DNA from: Thermanaeromonas sp. | GTDB taxonomy: Bacteria > Bacillota > DSM-521 > Neomoorellales > Neomoorellaceae | Assembly: GCF_021890735.1 (NCBI RefSeq) | Contig: NZ_JAKKUR010000003.1 | Coordinates: forward strand, 22,349-86,348 | Length of the DNA stretch: 64,000 bases | Direction: 5' to 3' | Part shown: positions 7,983 through 15,976 of the stretch, in pieces | How the letters are laid out: every line of letters begins with the position of its first letter | Numbering within the stretch: position 1 is the first letter of the stretch | Position numbers and translations under genes: made by a program | The notes under the pieces: generated by a model | Seen by the model: the letters and a program-made list of their open reading frames with translations, nothing else | The model's database searches: none | Told to the model about the DNA's origin: nothing

Positions 7983-8510
7983 ATGTTCTCTTTACTTGCC
8001 GGGTACCTGCTTATTTTTTTAGCTAGGGTAACTGATGTAACTCTAGCTACCTTGCGGGTACTTTTCGTGGTTCGGGGGAGGCGTTTCCACGCTGCTGGCC
8101 TGGGATTTATAGAGGTAATAATCTGGGTTGCTAGTTTAAAATTTGTTATGGAACATCTCTCCGACCCTGTAAGTGTAATTTTTTATGCCCTGGGTTTTGC
8201 TACCGGAAATATTGTAGGAAGCTATATCGAAGAAAAGATGGCCTTGGGGCAAGTGGCCGTTCAAGTTATCACCCTGTGCCATCCCATGGAGCTTGCCCAA
8301 AAGTTGAGGGATGCAGGTTACGGAGTTACAGTCACCCAAGGGTACGGTAAAGAAGGTACACATCCCATTTTGTACTTAAACCTTCCCCGGCGGCGCTTAG
8401 CAGAGCTTCAGGAGCTTTTAAACCGCTGGGATGCCCAGGCTTTTGTCGTGATACAGGATGTAAAGGATACGTGCGGAGGTTTTTATGGATGGCGTAAAGG
8501 CGGGAAATAG
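7983..8510 (+). CDS. UPF0316 membrane protein (DUF5698-DUF2179)
   Basis: 175 residues with three predicted membrane helices in the first 85 residues (LLAGYLLIFLARVTDVTLAT; LGFIEVIIWVASLKFVM; VSVIFYALGFATGNIVG). A soluble C-terminal DUF2179 domain follows (about 95-165), a small fold shared with nucleotide- or ion-sensing membrane proteins. The conserved ending VIQDVKDTCGGFYGWRK fits UPF0316. The molecular function is not established. The gene overlaps the following nuclease frame by 26 bases if that gene uses its first ATG. Confidence 0.82.
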   Translation: MFSLLAGYLLIFLARVTDVTLATLRVLFVVRGRRFHAAGLGFIEVIIWVASLKFVMEHLSDPVSVIFYALGFATGNIVGSYIEEKMALGQVAVQVITLCHPMELAQKLRDAGYGVTVTQGYGKEGTHPILYLNLPRRRLAELQELLNRWDAQAFVVIQDVKDTCGGFYGWRKGGK

Positions 8511-9114
8511 AAAGGACGAAAGCCCTCCTTTTAGCGAGACGGAAGACCGATTTTTACAATTCATGAGGAGAGCGGGTGGAGTGAAGGCGCGAAGGGTTAG
8601 AAGAAAAAGGATAATTCCTTGGCTTTTTATCACCTTTTTAAGTCTGATAGCTTACAAATTTCTAGGTTTTAACAGTGAACAGGCAGGGCCTTTCCTGGAG
8701 GCCAGGGTTCAAGAGGTTATAGACGGTGACACGGTTACAGTAGTCTTGGGAAGCGGAAGGAAAGAGAAGGTACGCTTTATAGGTGTTAATACTCCGGAAA
8801 TCAGCGGGGAAGTTCAACCCTACGGGTTGGAGGCGAAAGCCTATACGGAGAGGCGCCTTCAGGGCAGGCGCATTTATCTTGAACTGGATACCTCCGAACG
8901 GGATAGGTACGGGCGCCTTTTGGCTTACGTCTGGTTAGAAAAACCACGGGACATCTCCGACACGGAAATACGCACCAAAATGTTTAACGCGGAGCTGTTA
9001 CGGGAAGGCTATGCCCAGGTCATGACCGTTCCTCCCAATGTCAAATACGCCGAGACATTCAAGCGACTGGAAAATGAAGCCCGTAATGCAGGAAAAGGGC
9101 TATGGGGTTTATAA
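8485..9114 (+). CDS. Thermonuclease-family (SNase) membrane-anchored nuclease
   Basis: An SNase/OB-fold nuclease domain spans about residues 70-205 of the longest frame. The calcium and catalytic residues of staphylococcal nuclease are recognisable: VIDGDTVTV, RFIGVNTPE (Arg plus Glu), and DRYGRLLAYV. A basic stretch followed by one hydrophobic helix (IIPWLFITFLSLIAYKFLGF) suggests an anchor or uncleaved signal, so the enzyme should act outside the cell. The first ATG (8485) overlaps the preceding gene by 26 bases. GTG 8581, with GAGGAG about ten bases upstream, is an equally good start that keeps the anchor and domain. Confidence 0.85.
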   Translation: MDGVKAGNRKDESPPFSETEDRFLQFMRRAGGVKARRVRRKRIIPWLFITFLSLIAYKFLGFNSEQAGPFLEARVQEVIDGDTVTVVLGSGRKEKVRFIGVNTPEISGEVQPYGLEAKAYTERRLQGRRIYLELDTSERDRYGRLLAYVWLEKPRDISDTEIRTKMFNAELLREGYAQVMTVPPNVKYAETFKRLENEARNAGKGLWGL

Positions 9115-9168
9115 GGCCATCCCGGGAACAATAATAAAGGATGCCTGAATTAACGGGGGTAGACCGGG

Positions 9169-10746
9169 ATGGCCGAAGGTCACCACATAGATCCCGCCCT
9201 TTTTGTCATATTTGGTGCGACGGGAGATTTGGCCCGGCGCAAGCTCTTCCCTGCCCTTTATAACCTTGCGGCAGAAGGGCTTCTACCTCCCGGAGTGGCT
9301 ATAGTAGGGGTAGGACGCCGTCCCTTTGATTCCGCGTACTTCCGGGAAAAATTTATTTTGCCTGCCCTCTTGGATAATTCCCGTCTGGCCGGAAGCGTGC
9401 CCAAGGATTACTCCTCTTTGGCCCGGCGCTGCTACTATTTTGCGCTGGACCTGCGGAATTCTGCGCGCTACGTGGAGCTTAAAAATTTTTTAGACCAGCT
9501 AGATCGGGAATGGGGTGCCCGCAGCAACCGCATTTTCTACCTGGCCTTGGCCCCAGAACTTTTCGGGACTGTGGTGGCAAATCTTAAGGAGAAAGGCTTC
9601 CTCAATAAAAGGTTTCACAGTTGGCAGCGGGTTTTGGTGGAGAAGCCTTTCGGTTGGGACCTGGCTTCGGCCCAGGCCTTAAACCGGGAGCTGACTCAGG
9701 CCTTTTCAGAAGAGGATATTTACCGCATCGACCATTATTTGGGTAAAGAGATGATCCAAAATATCATGGTCATAAGGTTTGCCAACGCCTTTTTCGAGCC
9801 GGTATGGAATAACAAGTATATCGACCATATACAGATTACTTCTGGCGAAAAAATAGGGGTGGGAGAGCGGGCGGCTTATTACGATAAGGCCGGGGCTTTA
9901 AGGGATATGTTGCAGAATCATATGCTCCAACTTGTGGCCCTCATGGCCATGGAGCCTCCGGTTGGATTGGACGCCCGGTCTATCCGTCTGGAGAAGGCCA
10001 AGATCTTTCGCTCCTTGCAACCCTTTACGGGAGAAAGGGTCCTTCAAGATATAATCCGGGGACAATATGGTCCCGGCTATATTGACGGAAGACCTGTCCC
10101 GGGCTACCGGGAAGAAGCAGGGATCCCTGCCGACTCCTTAACCGAAACTTTTATAGCCATGAAGCTTTTCGTGAATACCTTTCGCTGGGCCGGAGTGCCC
10201 TTCTACCTGCGGACCGGGAAGCGCCTTCCGGCCAAAGTCACGGAAATTGTAATCCAGTTTAAGCCCCTGCCGGAAATCCTTTATTTCAAGGAATACGGCG
10301 AGCTTTTGCCCAACGTCTTAGTAATACGCGTCCAACCCCTGGAGGGTATTTTTGTGCAGCTTAATGCCAAGCGGCCGGGGAGGAATAACTATATCGTACC
10401 CATAAGACTGGATTTTTGTCAGAACTGCGGGGTGGGTACCAATTCTCCCGAGGCTTACGAACGCCTGCTCTATGACGCCTTGCGCGGGGATACGACCCTT
10501 TTTACTGGATGGGAGGAGGTGGAATATGCATGGAGGTTTGTGGATCCTATCGCTCAGGCTTGGGCGAATATTCCCGTGCGCTTTCCCAATTATGCTGCTG
10601 GGGAATGGGGTCCGCCCGAAGCCCGGATTCTTATAGAGCGGGACGGCAGGCGCTGGTGGGGGAGCTCCGGGTATATGACGTATCCTGGCCCATTTACCCG
10701 GGTATGCCAGTATACAAAGGAGAGCCGGTGCGGCAGCCCTGGTTAG
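9169..10746 (+). CDS. zwf: Glucose-6-phosphate 1-dehydrogenase
   Basis: Oxidises glucose 6-phosphate to 6-phosphogluconolactone with NAD(P), the entry step of the oxidative pentose phosphate pathway. Seen: the dinucleotide motif FGATGDLARRKLFPALY (about 15-31), the substrate/catalytic motif RIDHYLGKE (about 186-194), and the C-terminal block FNTFRWAGVPFYLRTGKRL form. The usual family end (AGEWGPPEARIL...RRWW) is reached near residue 497. The remaining roughly 27 residues do not look conserved because the frame runs on into the following cyclase gene. No gluconolactonase or 6-phosphogluconate dehydrogenase gene is nearby. Confidence 0.93.
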   Translation: MAEGHHIDPALFVIFGATGDLARRKLFPALYNLAAEGLLPPGVAIVGVGRRPFDSAYFREKFILPALLDNSRLAGSVPKDYSSLARRCYYFALDLRNSARYVELKNFLDQLDREWGARSNRIFYLALAPELFGTVVANLKEKGFLNKRFHSWQRVLVEKPFGWDLASAQALNRELTQAFSEEDIYRIDHYLGKEMIQNIMVIRFANAFFEPVWNNKYIDHIQITSGEKIGVGERAAYYDKAGALRDMLQNHMLQLVALMAMEPPVGLDARSIRLEKAKIFRSLQPFTGERVLQDIIRGQYGPGYIDGRPVPGYREEAGIPADSLTETFIAMKLFVNTFRWAGVPFYLRTGKRLPAKVTEIVIQFKPLPEILYFKEYGELLPNVLVIRVQPLEGIFVQLNAKRPGRNNYIVPIRLDFCQNCGVGTNSPEAYERLLYDALRGDTTLFTGWEEVEYAWRFVDPIAQAWANIPVRFPNYAAGEWGPPEARILIERDGRRWWGSSGYMTYPGPFTRVCQYTKESRCGSPG

Positions 10747-11288
10747 AACTATTTAGGGATTATCCCTCAGGCGTTAGGGAGACCCGTCTGGTGCTCCCTA
10801 GCCATACAGGTACCCACCTGGATGCCCCGGCGCATATTATTCCGGGAGGTAAGACCGTAGAGGAGATAGACCTTACGTTGTTACTGGGCAAATGCCGGGT
10901 GGCGGACCTAACCTTTGTTGAAGAAGCAGTAGGAGCAGACGACCTCCAAAATCTAAATATTAAAGCTGGAGAATTTCTCCTTTTTAAGACCCGGAATTCC
11001 TACCAGGATGCTTTCGACCCTTGTTTTGTTTATTTAAGCGAATCCGGTGCGCGGTATTTAGTAGAAAGAAAAATAAGAGGGGTCGGGTGGGATGCTCTAG
11101 GTATTGAGCGGGCTCAACCCGGGCATCCAAGCCACAGGTTACTGCTAGAACAAGGTATCGTTATTTTAGAAGGATTGCGCCTTAAGGAGGTAAAACCCGG
11201 GGAATACGGTCTTGTAGCCCTTCCCCTGCCGGTACAGGGTGCTGAAGCAGCGCCGGCCAGGGTAATACTTTTAGAGTCCCTTGCCTGA
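10656..11288 (+). CDS. Cyclase / kynurenine formamidase-like metal hydrolase
   Basis: 210 residues with the cyclase-family metal signature SHTGTHLDAPAHI (HxGTHxDxPxH) near residue 40 and the conserved start YDVSWPIYPGMPVY. The family includes bacterial kynurenine formamidase and isatin hydrolase. The nearest in-frame start that gives family length is GTG 10656, which lies inside zwf in another frame and overlaps it by 91 bases. Longer starts at 10509 or 10527 add sequence that only mirrors zwf. There is no strong ribosome site, so coupling to zwf translation is likely. The substrate is unknown. Confidence 0.78.
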   Translation: MGELRVYDVSWPIYPGMPVYKGEPVRQPWLELFRDYPSGVRETRLVLPSHTGTHLDAPAHIIPGGKTVEEIDLTLLLGKCRVADLTFVEEAVGADDLQNLNIKAGEFLLFKTRNSYQDAFDPCFVYLSESGARYLVERKIRGVGWDALGIERAQPGHPSHRLLLEQGIVILEGLRLKEVKPGEYGLVALPLPVQGAEAAPARVILLESLA

Positions 11289-11302
11289 TTTTTAAAGCTC
11301 TA

Positions 11303-12097
11303 TTATTCCTGGCGACTAAAGGACCAGGTTCCCCAGGCTCCCAAGGCTAAGACCAGGAGGAGCAGGACCGATAGGTCGATCTTGAGGTCATAGCGCACTA
11401 GGAAGGACAAAATTTGGGGGTCGGCGTTGCGGTAAACCAGAAGGCGCAGGGCATCCACACCATAGGTTAGGGGATCCAGGCGCATAAGGAAGGCCATCCA
11501 GGCAGGCACGCTTTGCATGGGGAACATGGCTCCGCTGAGAAAATATAAAGGCATGATTAAGAAATTCATGATCATCTGGAAGCCCTCCATGGTTTCCATG
11601 TGACTGGCTATGGCTATACCGAAGAAAGTGAGGGCGAGGGAAATTAGAAAGAGAATGGCCACAAGCTGAACGGCGGTAATAAAATCGAGGGAAACTTGAG
11701 CCAGGGGAGCAAGGAACAGGAGGATAAAAGCTTGAGCCATGGCCGCAGTACTTCCTCCCAAGGCCTTGCCGATGGCTGTAGCCCAGCGGGGGACCGGGGC
11801 TACCAGTACTTCCTTTAGGAACCCGAATTCCCTATCCCAAATAATGGAGATACCGGAGGAAATAGAAGTAAACAGAACGGACATAGCCAGGATCCCCGGG
11901 TACATGAATTGGAGGTAACTAATATTTAATCCAGGAGGTGCTCCCCTAAACCCCATGGCGGAAGAGATGCCTTGCCCGACGATAAGGAAGTAGATCAAGG
12001 GTTGGCCCAGCATTCCGATGATGCGGGTACGCTCTCTTAACAAGCGCAGAGTATCCCGGTACCAGATGGTATAGATAGCACGTAAAGCAGCAGGCAT
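11303..12097 (-). CDS. ABC-2 type transporter permease (DrrB/NodJ family)
   Basis: 264 residues with about six membrane helices and the ABC-2 pattern: a cytoplasmic N-terminal stretch (WYRDTLRLLRERTRIIGML), central helices, and the conserved end LDPLTYGVDALR. It pairs with the ATPase gene 47 bases upstream on the same strand, so the two form an exporter of the daunorubicin/nodulation-factor type. The transported compound cannot be inferred. It converges on the cyclase gene with only 14 bases between stops. Confidence 0.87.
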   Translation of the reverse strand: MPAALRAIYTIWYRDTLRLLRERTRIIGMLGQPLIYFLIVGQGISSAMGFRGAPPGLNISYLQFMYPGILAMSVLFTSISSGISIIWDREFGFLKEVLVAPVPRWATAIGKALGGSTAAMAQAFILLFLAPLAQVSLDFITAVQLVAILFLISLALTFFGIAIASHMETMEGFQMIMNFLIMPLYFLSGAMFPMQSVPAWMAFLMRLDPLTYGVDALRLLVYRNADPQILSFLVRYDLKIDLSVLLLLVLALGAWGTWSFSRQE

Positions 12098-12144
12098 AAG
12101 CGTAAACTTGTTACCTCCCGGTTTAATTTTTAGGTTGCTGTCCT

Positions 12145-13125
12145 CTAACGCCGTAACGGCCTGCGGTGGGAGCTTAACCGCATGCGTTCTACTGCTGAAG
12201 CTTCTTCTTCGCGGATGGCACGGCCGGTTAATTTAATAAATACATCGTCTAAAGTTGGGCGCCTGAGGTGGATGCTTTTAATTTGATTGCCGAGGTCGGA
12301 GGCCAGACGGGGTATAAAGCTCGCCCCATCCCTCACTTCTATCCTTAATCCTTCCGGGCTATGCTGGACCTTAACATTATACTTGTCCCTGATAAGGGGC
12401 GCAAGGTCTATCCCTTCGACGGGAACTACTGTCAGTATATCTCCGCCCAGTGAGCGCTTTAAATTATCGGGAGTGTCCAGGGCCTGGATGCGGCCGTAAT
12501 CGATAATGGCGATCCTGTCGCAGTTTTCGGCTTCATCCATGTAGTGGGTGGTCATAAATATAGTGAGGCCTTTTTCCTTCCGGAGTTTATGAAGATGTTC
12601 CCAAATGGCGGCGCGTGTCTGAGGGTCGAGACCAACTGTGGGCTCATCCAAGAAAAGAATGCGCGGATGGTGGAGGAACCCCCGGGCTATCTCTAGCCGC
12701 CGGCGCATGCCTCCAGAGAAAGTGCGGACAGTATCCCCCTGTCTTTCCGCCAGTCCCACCATTTCCAGCACTTCCTGTATCCGCTTTTTGAGCACTTGAC
12801 GGGAAAGGCCGTAAAGCAGGCCGTGGAGGTAGAGGTTCTGGGCGGCGGTTAAACGGTCGTCCAGGGAGCTGTCTTGGAAGACTATCCCCAAGGAGCGCCT
12901 TACTGCATGGGGTTCGCGTAAGACATCGTATCCTGCAAGGCGTGCCCTGCCCCTTGTGGGCTTAAGCAAGGTGCACAATATTTTTATAGTGGTAGACTTA
13001 CCTGCACCGTTCGGGCCCAAGAAACCGAAGATCTCCCCTTCCTCTACTGTAAAGGAGATGTCATCTACCGCCACTACTTGGCCGAAGACTTTTTGGAGAT
13101 TTTCCACCTCGATGATATGTCCCAT
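12145..13125 (-). CDS. ABC transporter ATP-binding protein (DrrA family)
   Basis: 326 residues. Walker A is GPNGAGKSTT (about 38-47), the Q-loop is VFQDSSLDDRLT, the signature is TFSGGMRRRLEIARG, Walker B is ILFLDEPTVGLDP and the switch histidine is in FMTTHYMDEA. The C-terminal 90 residues match the DrrA-type extra domain (RRPTLDDVFIKLTGRAI). ATG 13125 is preceded by GGAGGGGG at good distance. It is the first gene of a two-gene exporter unit with the permease at 11303. Confidence 0.92.
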   Translation of the reverse strand: MGHIIEVENLQKVFGQVVAVDDISFTVEEGEIFGFLGPNGAGKSTTIKILCTLLKPTRGRARLAGYDVLREPHAVRRSLGIVFQDSSLDDRLTAAQNLYLHGLLYGLSRQVLKKRIQEVLEMVGLAERQGDTVRTFSGGMRRRLEIARGFLHHPRILFLDEPTVGLDPQTRAAIWEHLHKLRKEKGLTIFMTTHYMDEAENCDRIAIIDYGRIQALDTPDNLKRSLGGDILTVVPVEGIDLAPLIRDKYNVKVQHSPEGLRIEVRDGASFIPRLASDLGNQIKSIHLRRPTLDDVFIKLTGRAIREEEASAVERMRLSSHRRPLRR

Positions 13126-13202
13126 GGTCCCCCTCCAAACTTACCAACATTATAGCTCTAACTTCTAAAGAGGTACAACAAAGACAGTGCCCTCAGAACA
13201 AA

Positions 13203-13225
13203 TACCCCCGGGAGTACCGGGGGTA
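13203..13225 (-). terminator. Hairpin after the tiny hydrophobic gene
   Basis: A nine-base-pair stem (TACCCCCGG with CCGGGGGTA) with a five-base loop. Read on the minus strand it is followed by TTTGTT, a moderate T tract, 35 bases after the stop of the small gene at 13261. Confidence 0.6.
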
Positions 13226-13260
13226 GGTCACCATTTACCTGGCCCTGGCGGAGCAAAGGC

Positions 13261-13341
13261 TTAACTGTCGCCGAAGAAGAGCAGGATGAGGATCAAGAAG
13301 AGAATGAAGGCAAAACGGTTGTCGAAGAGTAGTCCGGCCAC
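13261..13341 (-). CDS. Tiny hydrophobic protein (26 residues)
   Basis: A GTG-started frame of 26 residues whose C-terminal two thirds is one membrane helix (FAFILFLILILLFFGDS). GAAGGGAG lies eight to ten bases upstream of the start and a hairpin terminator lies downstream, so it looks like a small independent gene. Similar very short hydrophobic proteins occur in spore-forming Firmicutes (YjcZ-like), and a sporulation role is a guess from that resemblance. It lies in the spacer between the ABC exporter and the UxaA pair. Confidence 0.6.
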   Translation of the reverse strand: MAGLLFDNRFAFILFLILILLFFGDS

Positions 13342-13473
13342 TTGATTTCACTCCCTTCAGGTGTTTTCATTACCATAATATGATGCTCCGGTAAAAGGGT
13401 GAGAAAACTAAGGGAAAGCTTAAAAAGGGCCTGGTCTAAGGGAACCGGACGGAGTCCCGCCGGGCCGGCCCGG

Positions 13474-13513
13474 AAAATAAAAAGGGAGGTAGGGGATTTT
13501 CCCCTTCCTCCCT
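13474..13513 (-). terminator. Rho-independent terminator of the UxaA pair
   Basis: On the minus strand, a stem of about 12 base pairs with one mismatch (AGGGAGG..AGGGG at 13483-13495 with CCCC..CCTCCCT at 13501-13513) is followed by TTTTTATTTT. It starts 28 bases after the stop of the gene at 13541. Confidence 0.8.
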
Positions 13514-13540
13514 GGCTAAGATTTAAACCCTTTTATGTTA

Positions 13541-14701
13541 CTATGCACTGCGGTAGAGTTTGGTAAGGACGAACTCTTTATGGCCCAAGGCTTCAGCTTT
13601 GGTGAAACGGCCGTTGAGAGTGCGGAAGAATTCTTCTAGAATTTTCGTCCCTGCCTCTTCCAGATTCATTTCCCGGCGCAAGATCCCGCTTAAATCCACA
13701 TCTATATGCTCGCTCATGGTGGATACGGTGATGGGGTTGGCCGATATCTTTATAACAGGAATAATGGGATGCCCCACGATGTTACCTTGGCCGGTGGTGA
13801 AGAAGTGGAGTACCGAGCCGCCCGCGGCAAAAAGCGTGATACACTCTGCGGCAGCCGAGGAGGTCTCCATGTACCACAAGCCTTTGCCTTTGGGGGGTTC
13901 TGCCGGCTGGAGCACCCCTTGAATAAGGGAGCGCTTTCCTATCTTTTGGATATTGCCCAGAGCTTTTTCTTCGATGGTGGTCAGACCTCCTGTTATGTTA
14001 CCTTCAGTAGGTTGGGATCCAATGAGATCTACACCCTGGGACATAATAAATTCGCTGTAAGACGTGAAACTGCGCATGAATTGTTCCCTAATCTCTGGGG
14101 TAGCGCAGCGCTCGGCTACCAGGTGTTCGCCTCCCGTAAGTTCTGAGGTCTCCCCGAAGAGGACCGTAGCGCCCATATCCACTAGGCGGTCCACGGCGTT
14201 GCCCAAGGCCGGGTTGGAAGCGAGACCAGAAGTGGTGTCGGATTCTCCGCATTTAATGCTCACGACAAGCTCCGAAACATCGCATTCTTCCTTCTTGAGT
14301 TCGGTGGCGTACTGTACGTATTCCACAGCCTTACGGGCAGCCATTTCTATGACCTTGAGGTCGCCGTAACGCTCGATGGCAAACCCGGTTACGGGTTTCT
14401 TGGTTGCAGCGATACCTTCTACTACGCGGTTGGTCCACTTGGGTTCTATACCTATAACTATACAGGCGGCCACATTCGGATTGGAGCCGGTACCTATCAA
14501 AGTGCGGAAAAAGAGTTCTAAGTCTTCTCCGAATTGTAAGCGCCCGTAAGGATGGGGGAGGGCTATAGTTCCTTCTACCAGTTTGGCTACGCCTTCGGCA
14601 GCAGTGTTAGAAAGGTCGTCTAAAGGGAGGATAACAACATGATTCCGTACGCCCACACGGCCGTTTTCTCTGCGGTAACCTAGAAATTTAGTTCCCGGCA
14701 T
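13541..14701 (-). CDS. UxaA/SuyB-like hydro-lyase, large subunit
   Basis: 386 residues matching the C-terminal catalytic domain of altronate/galactarate dehydratases ([20 protein letters not shown] near the start; [23 protein letters not shown], and [20 protein letters not shown] further on). Cys and acidic residues in these blocks are thought to hold the metal site. In UxaA itself a SAF domain is fused at the N-terminus, but here it is a separate gene just upstream, the arrangement of sulfolactate sulfo-lyase SuyA/SuyB. ATG 14701 with GAGGTGG upstream is preferred over a start at 14737 that would overlap the SAF gene. Altronate-type dehydration or sulfo-lyase activity are both possible. Confidence 0.8.
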   Translation of the reverse strand: MPGTKFLGYRRENGRVGVRNHVVILPLDDLSNTAAEGVAKLVEGTIALPHPYGRLQFGEDLELFFRTLIGTGSNPNVAACIVIGIEPKWTNRVVEGIAATKKPVTGFAIERYGDLKVIEMAARKAVEYVQYATELKKEECDVSELVVSIKCGESDTTSGLASNPALGNAVDRLVDMGATVLFGETSELTGGEHLVAERCATPEIREQFMRSFTSYSEFIMSQGVDLIGSQPTEGNITGGLTTIEEKALGNIQKIGKRSLIQGVLQPAEPPKGKGLWYMETSSAAAECITLFAAGGSVLHFFTTGQGNIVGHPIIPVIKISANPITVSTMSEHIDVDLSGILRREMNLEEAGTKILEEFFRTLNGRFTKAEALGHKEFVLTKLYRSA

Positions 14702-14705
14702 ATTT

Positions 14706-14984
14706 TTACCACCTCGCGGTCTTAAGATTGTGTACATGGACGTGCTCGCCCCGGGCTATCGTTTCGGTTGCCCTGCCGATGGGCTGGCCGTATTTGATGA
14801 CCATTTCACCTTTGGCTATGTCCTGGAGGGCGATTTTATGGCCGAGCGGGATGTTACTTTTGGCCTGAACTTCGATGATAGTGTCATCTTCCATGACCCA
14901 GCCAGTTACTTTTTCACCGGCCTGGATATCCGCCACAGCAACGCCTACGGTATCTGCCTTGGCGTGTACAAAAAACTTTTCCAC
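14706..14984 (-). CDS. UxaA/SuyA-like SAF-domain small subunit
   Basis: 92 residues forming one SAF domain ([66 protein letters not shown]), the same as the N-terminal part of altronate dehydratase and the small subunit of sulfolactate sulfo-lyase. The gap to the large-subunit gene is four bases, so they are co-translated. The start is GTG with a GGGAGAGGGGG run about 11 bases upstream. A palindromic GntR-type site lies about 37 bases upstream. Confidence 0.8.
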   Translation of the reverse strand: MEKFFVHAKADTVGVAVADIQAGEKVTGWVMEDDTIIEVQAKSNIPLGHKIALQDIAKGEMVIKYGQPIGRATETIARGEHVHVHNLKTARW

Positions 14985-15020
14985 TTTGGAAAGTTCCCCC
15001 TCTCCCAGGTATATGAGGTC

Positions 15021-15035
15021 AGTGGTAATACCACT
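15021..15035. promoter_or_regulatory. FadR-family GntR operator candidate
   Basis: AGTGGTAATACCACT is a perfect 15-base palindrome. Its core TGGTAATACCA fits the FadR-subfamily consensus TNGTNNNACNA. It lies in the divergent spacer, about 37 bases upstream of the UxaA-pair start. Confidence 0.6.
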
Positions 15036-15154
15036 TTTATTGTAGGACTAGCTAAGCCTGCCTGTCAAGGCTGCAAGGGCGAAAAGTTGGGGAAATTACT
15101 ACCGGCCTAAAGGAGAGGAATTTATCATATGGATTAAGGCGGGGGGATAAAAGT

Positions 15155-15853
15155 ATGCCTAGTAAAGTAGGACGATTTGGCGTATGGGCGGCACTGGCCG
15201 TAACAGTTCTCGGTACACTCGTATTTGTACACACGGTTTTGCAGGGATACCGGGAACGTAAAGCTGTTGAGGCCCTCTCTTGGGCTTTGGCCAACCAAGT
15301 GGTTGTAGTGGATCCAGGGCATGGGGGCATCGATGCCGGTGCCCGGGGACCGGGGGGCACGTTAGAAGCAGAGGTAGTCTTGGGTATAAGTCGAAACTTG
15401 GCGGCATTTTTGAGGCAGGGCGGGGCCAGGGTGTTCCTTACCCGGGAGGATGAAGAAGCTCCGGAAGGTGAAAGCGGGGATGACCTGGTAGAAAGGGTGC
15501 GCTTGGCCCAAAAGGTGGGAGCAGATATCTTTGTATCAGTCCACGCCAATGCGTTCAACGAGCGTGAGTACGGAGCCCAGGTATTTTTCAATCCTGGTTC
15601 TAAGGAGGGAGAAAGGCTGGCAGCGGCCATCCAGGAAGAGATCCGCCGGCTGTTGAAAAATACGGAGCGGGAACCTTTGGGTTTGGATGCCTTTGTCCTT
15701 CGTAGCCTAAATATTCCGGCAGTAATCGTAGAGGTCGGCTTTCTCAGCAATCCCCAGGAAGAAAAGCTTTTAAGAGATAAGGATTACCAGCGCAGGATGG
15801 CCTTCGCGATTTATTCGGGGATTGCCAGGTATCTGGCAGAGCGAAAACGGTAA
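15155..15853 (+). CDS. cwlD: N-acetylmuramoyl-L-alanine amidase CwlD (cortex maturation)
   Basis: 232 residues: an N-terminal membrane helix (about 8-28), then a zinc amidase_3 domain. Zinc and catalytic residues are visible in VVVDPGHGGIDAGARG (His, about residue 55), the Glu in GTLEAEVVLGIS, the His of FVSVHANAF, and the late Glu of VIVEVGFLSN. Length and short form match CwlD, which helps make muramic-delta-lactam in the spore cortex outside the forespore membrane. This supports an endospore-forming host. ATG 15155 follows a GGCGGGGGGA ribosome site. It is divergent from the UxaA pair. Confidence 0.88.
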   Translation: MPSKVGRFGVWAALAVTVLGTLVFVHTVLQGYRERKAVEALSWALANQVVVVDPGHGGIDAGARGPGGTLEAEVVLGISRNLAAFLRQGGARVFLTREDEEAPEGESGDDLVERVRLAQKVGADIFVSVHANAFNEREYGAQVFFNPGSKEGERLAAAIQEEIRRLLKNTEREPLGLDAFVLRSLNIPAVIVEVGFLSNPQEEKLLRDKDYQRRMAFAIYSGIARYLAERKR

Positions 15854-15920
15854 CCCCTAAACGGTAACTACTAAATTTATGCTCCGTGTGGTAAAGTATA
15901 CCTAAAGGAAGGGTTTACAT

Positions 15921-15949
15921 TAAATTTCAAGGGGCATAAATTTCAAGGG
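15921..15949. repeat. Short tandem repeat in spacer
   Basis: TAAATTTCAAGGG occurs at 15921-15933 and again at 15937-15949, 16 bases apart. A second pair, AAACGGTAAC at 15845 and 15859, sits at the cwlD stop codon. The function is unknown; slippage products are likely. Confidence 0.7.
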
Positions 15950-15976
15950 TCAGGTCATATTAAAAGGGGTGGTAAT

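Noticed and set aside
10509-10655. Longer start (10509) for the cyclase gene
   Set aside because: The extra 49 residues are an out-of-frame reading of conserved zwf codons and have no family similarity.
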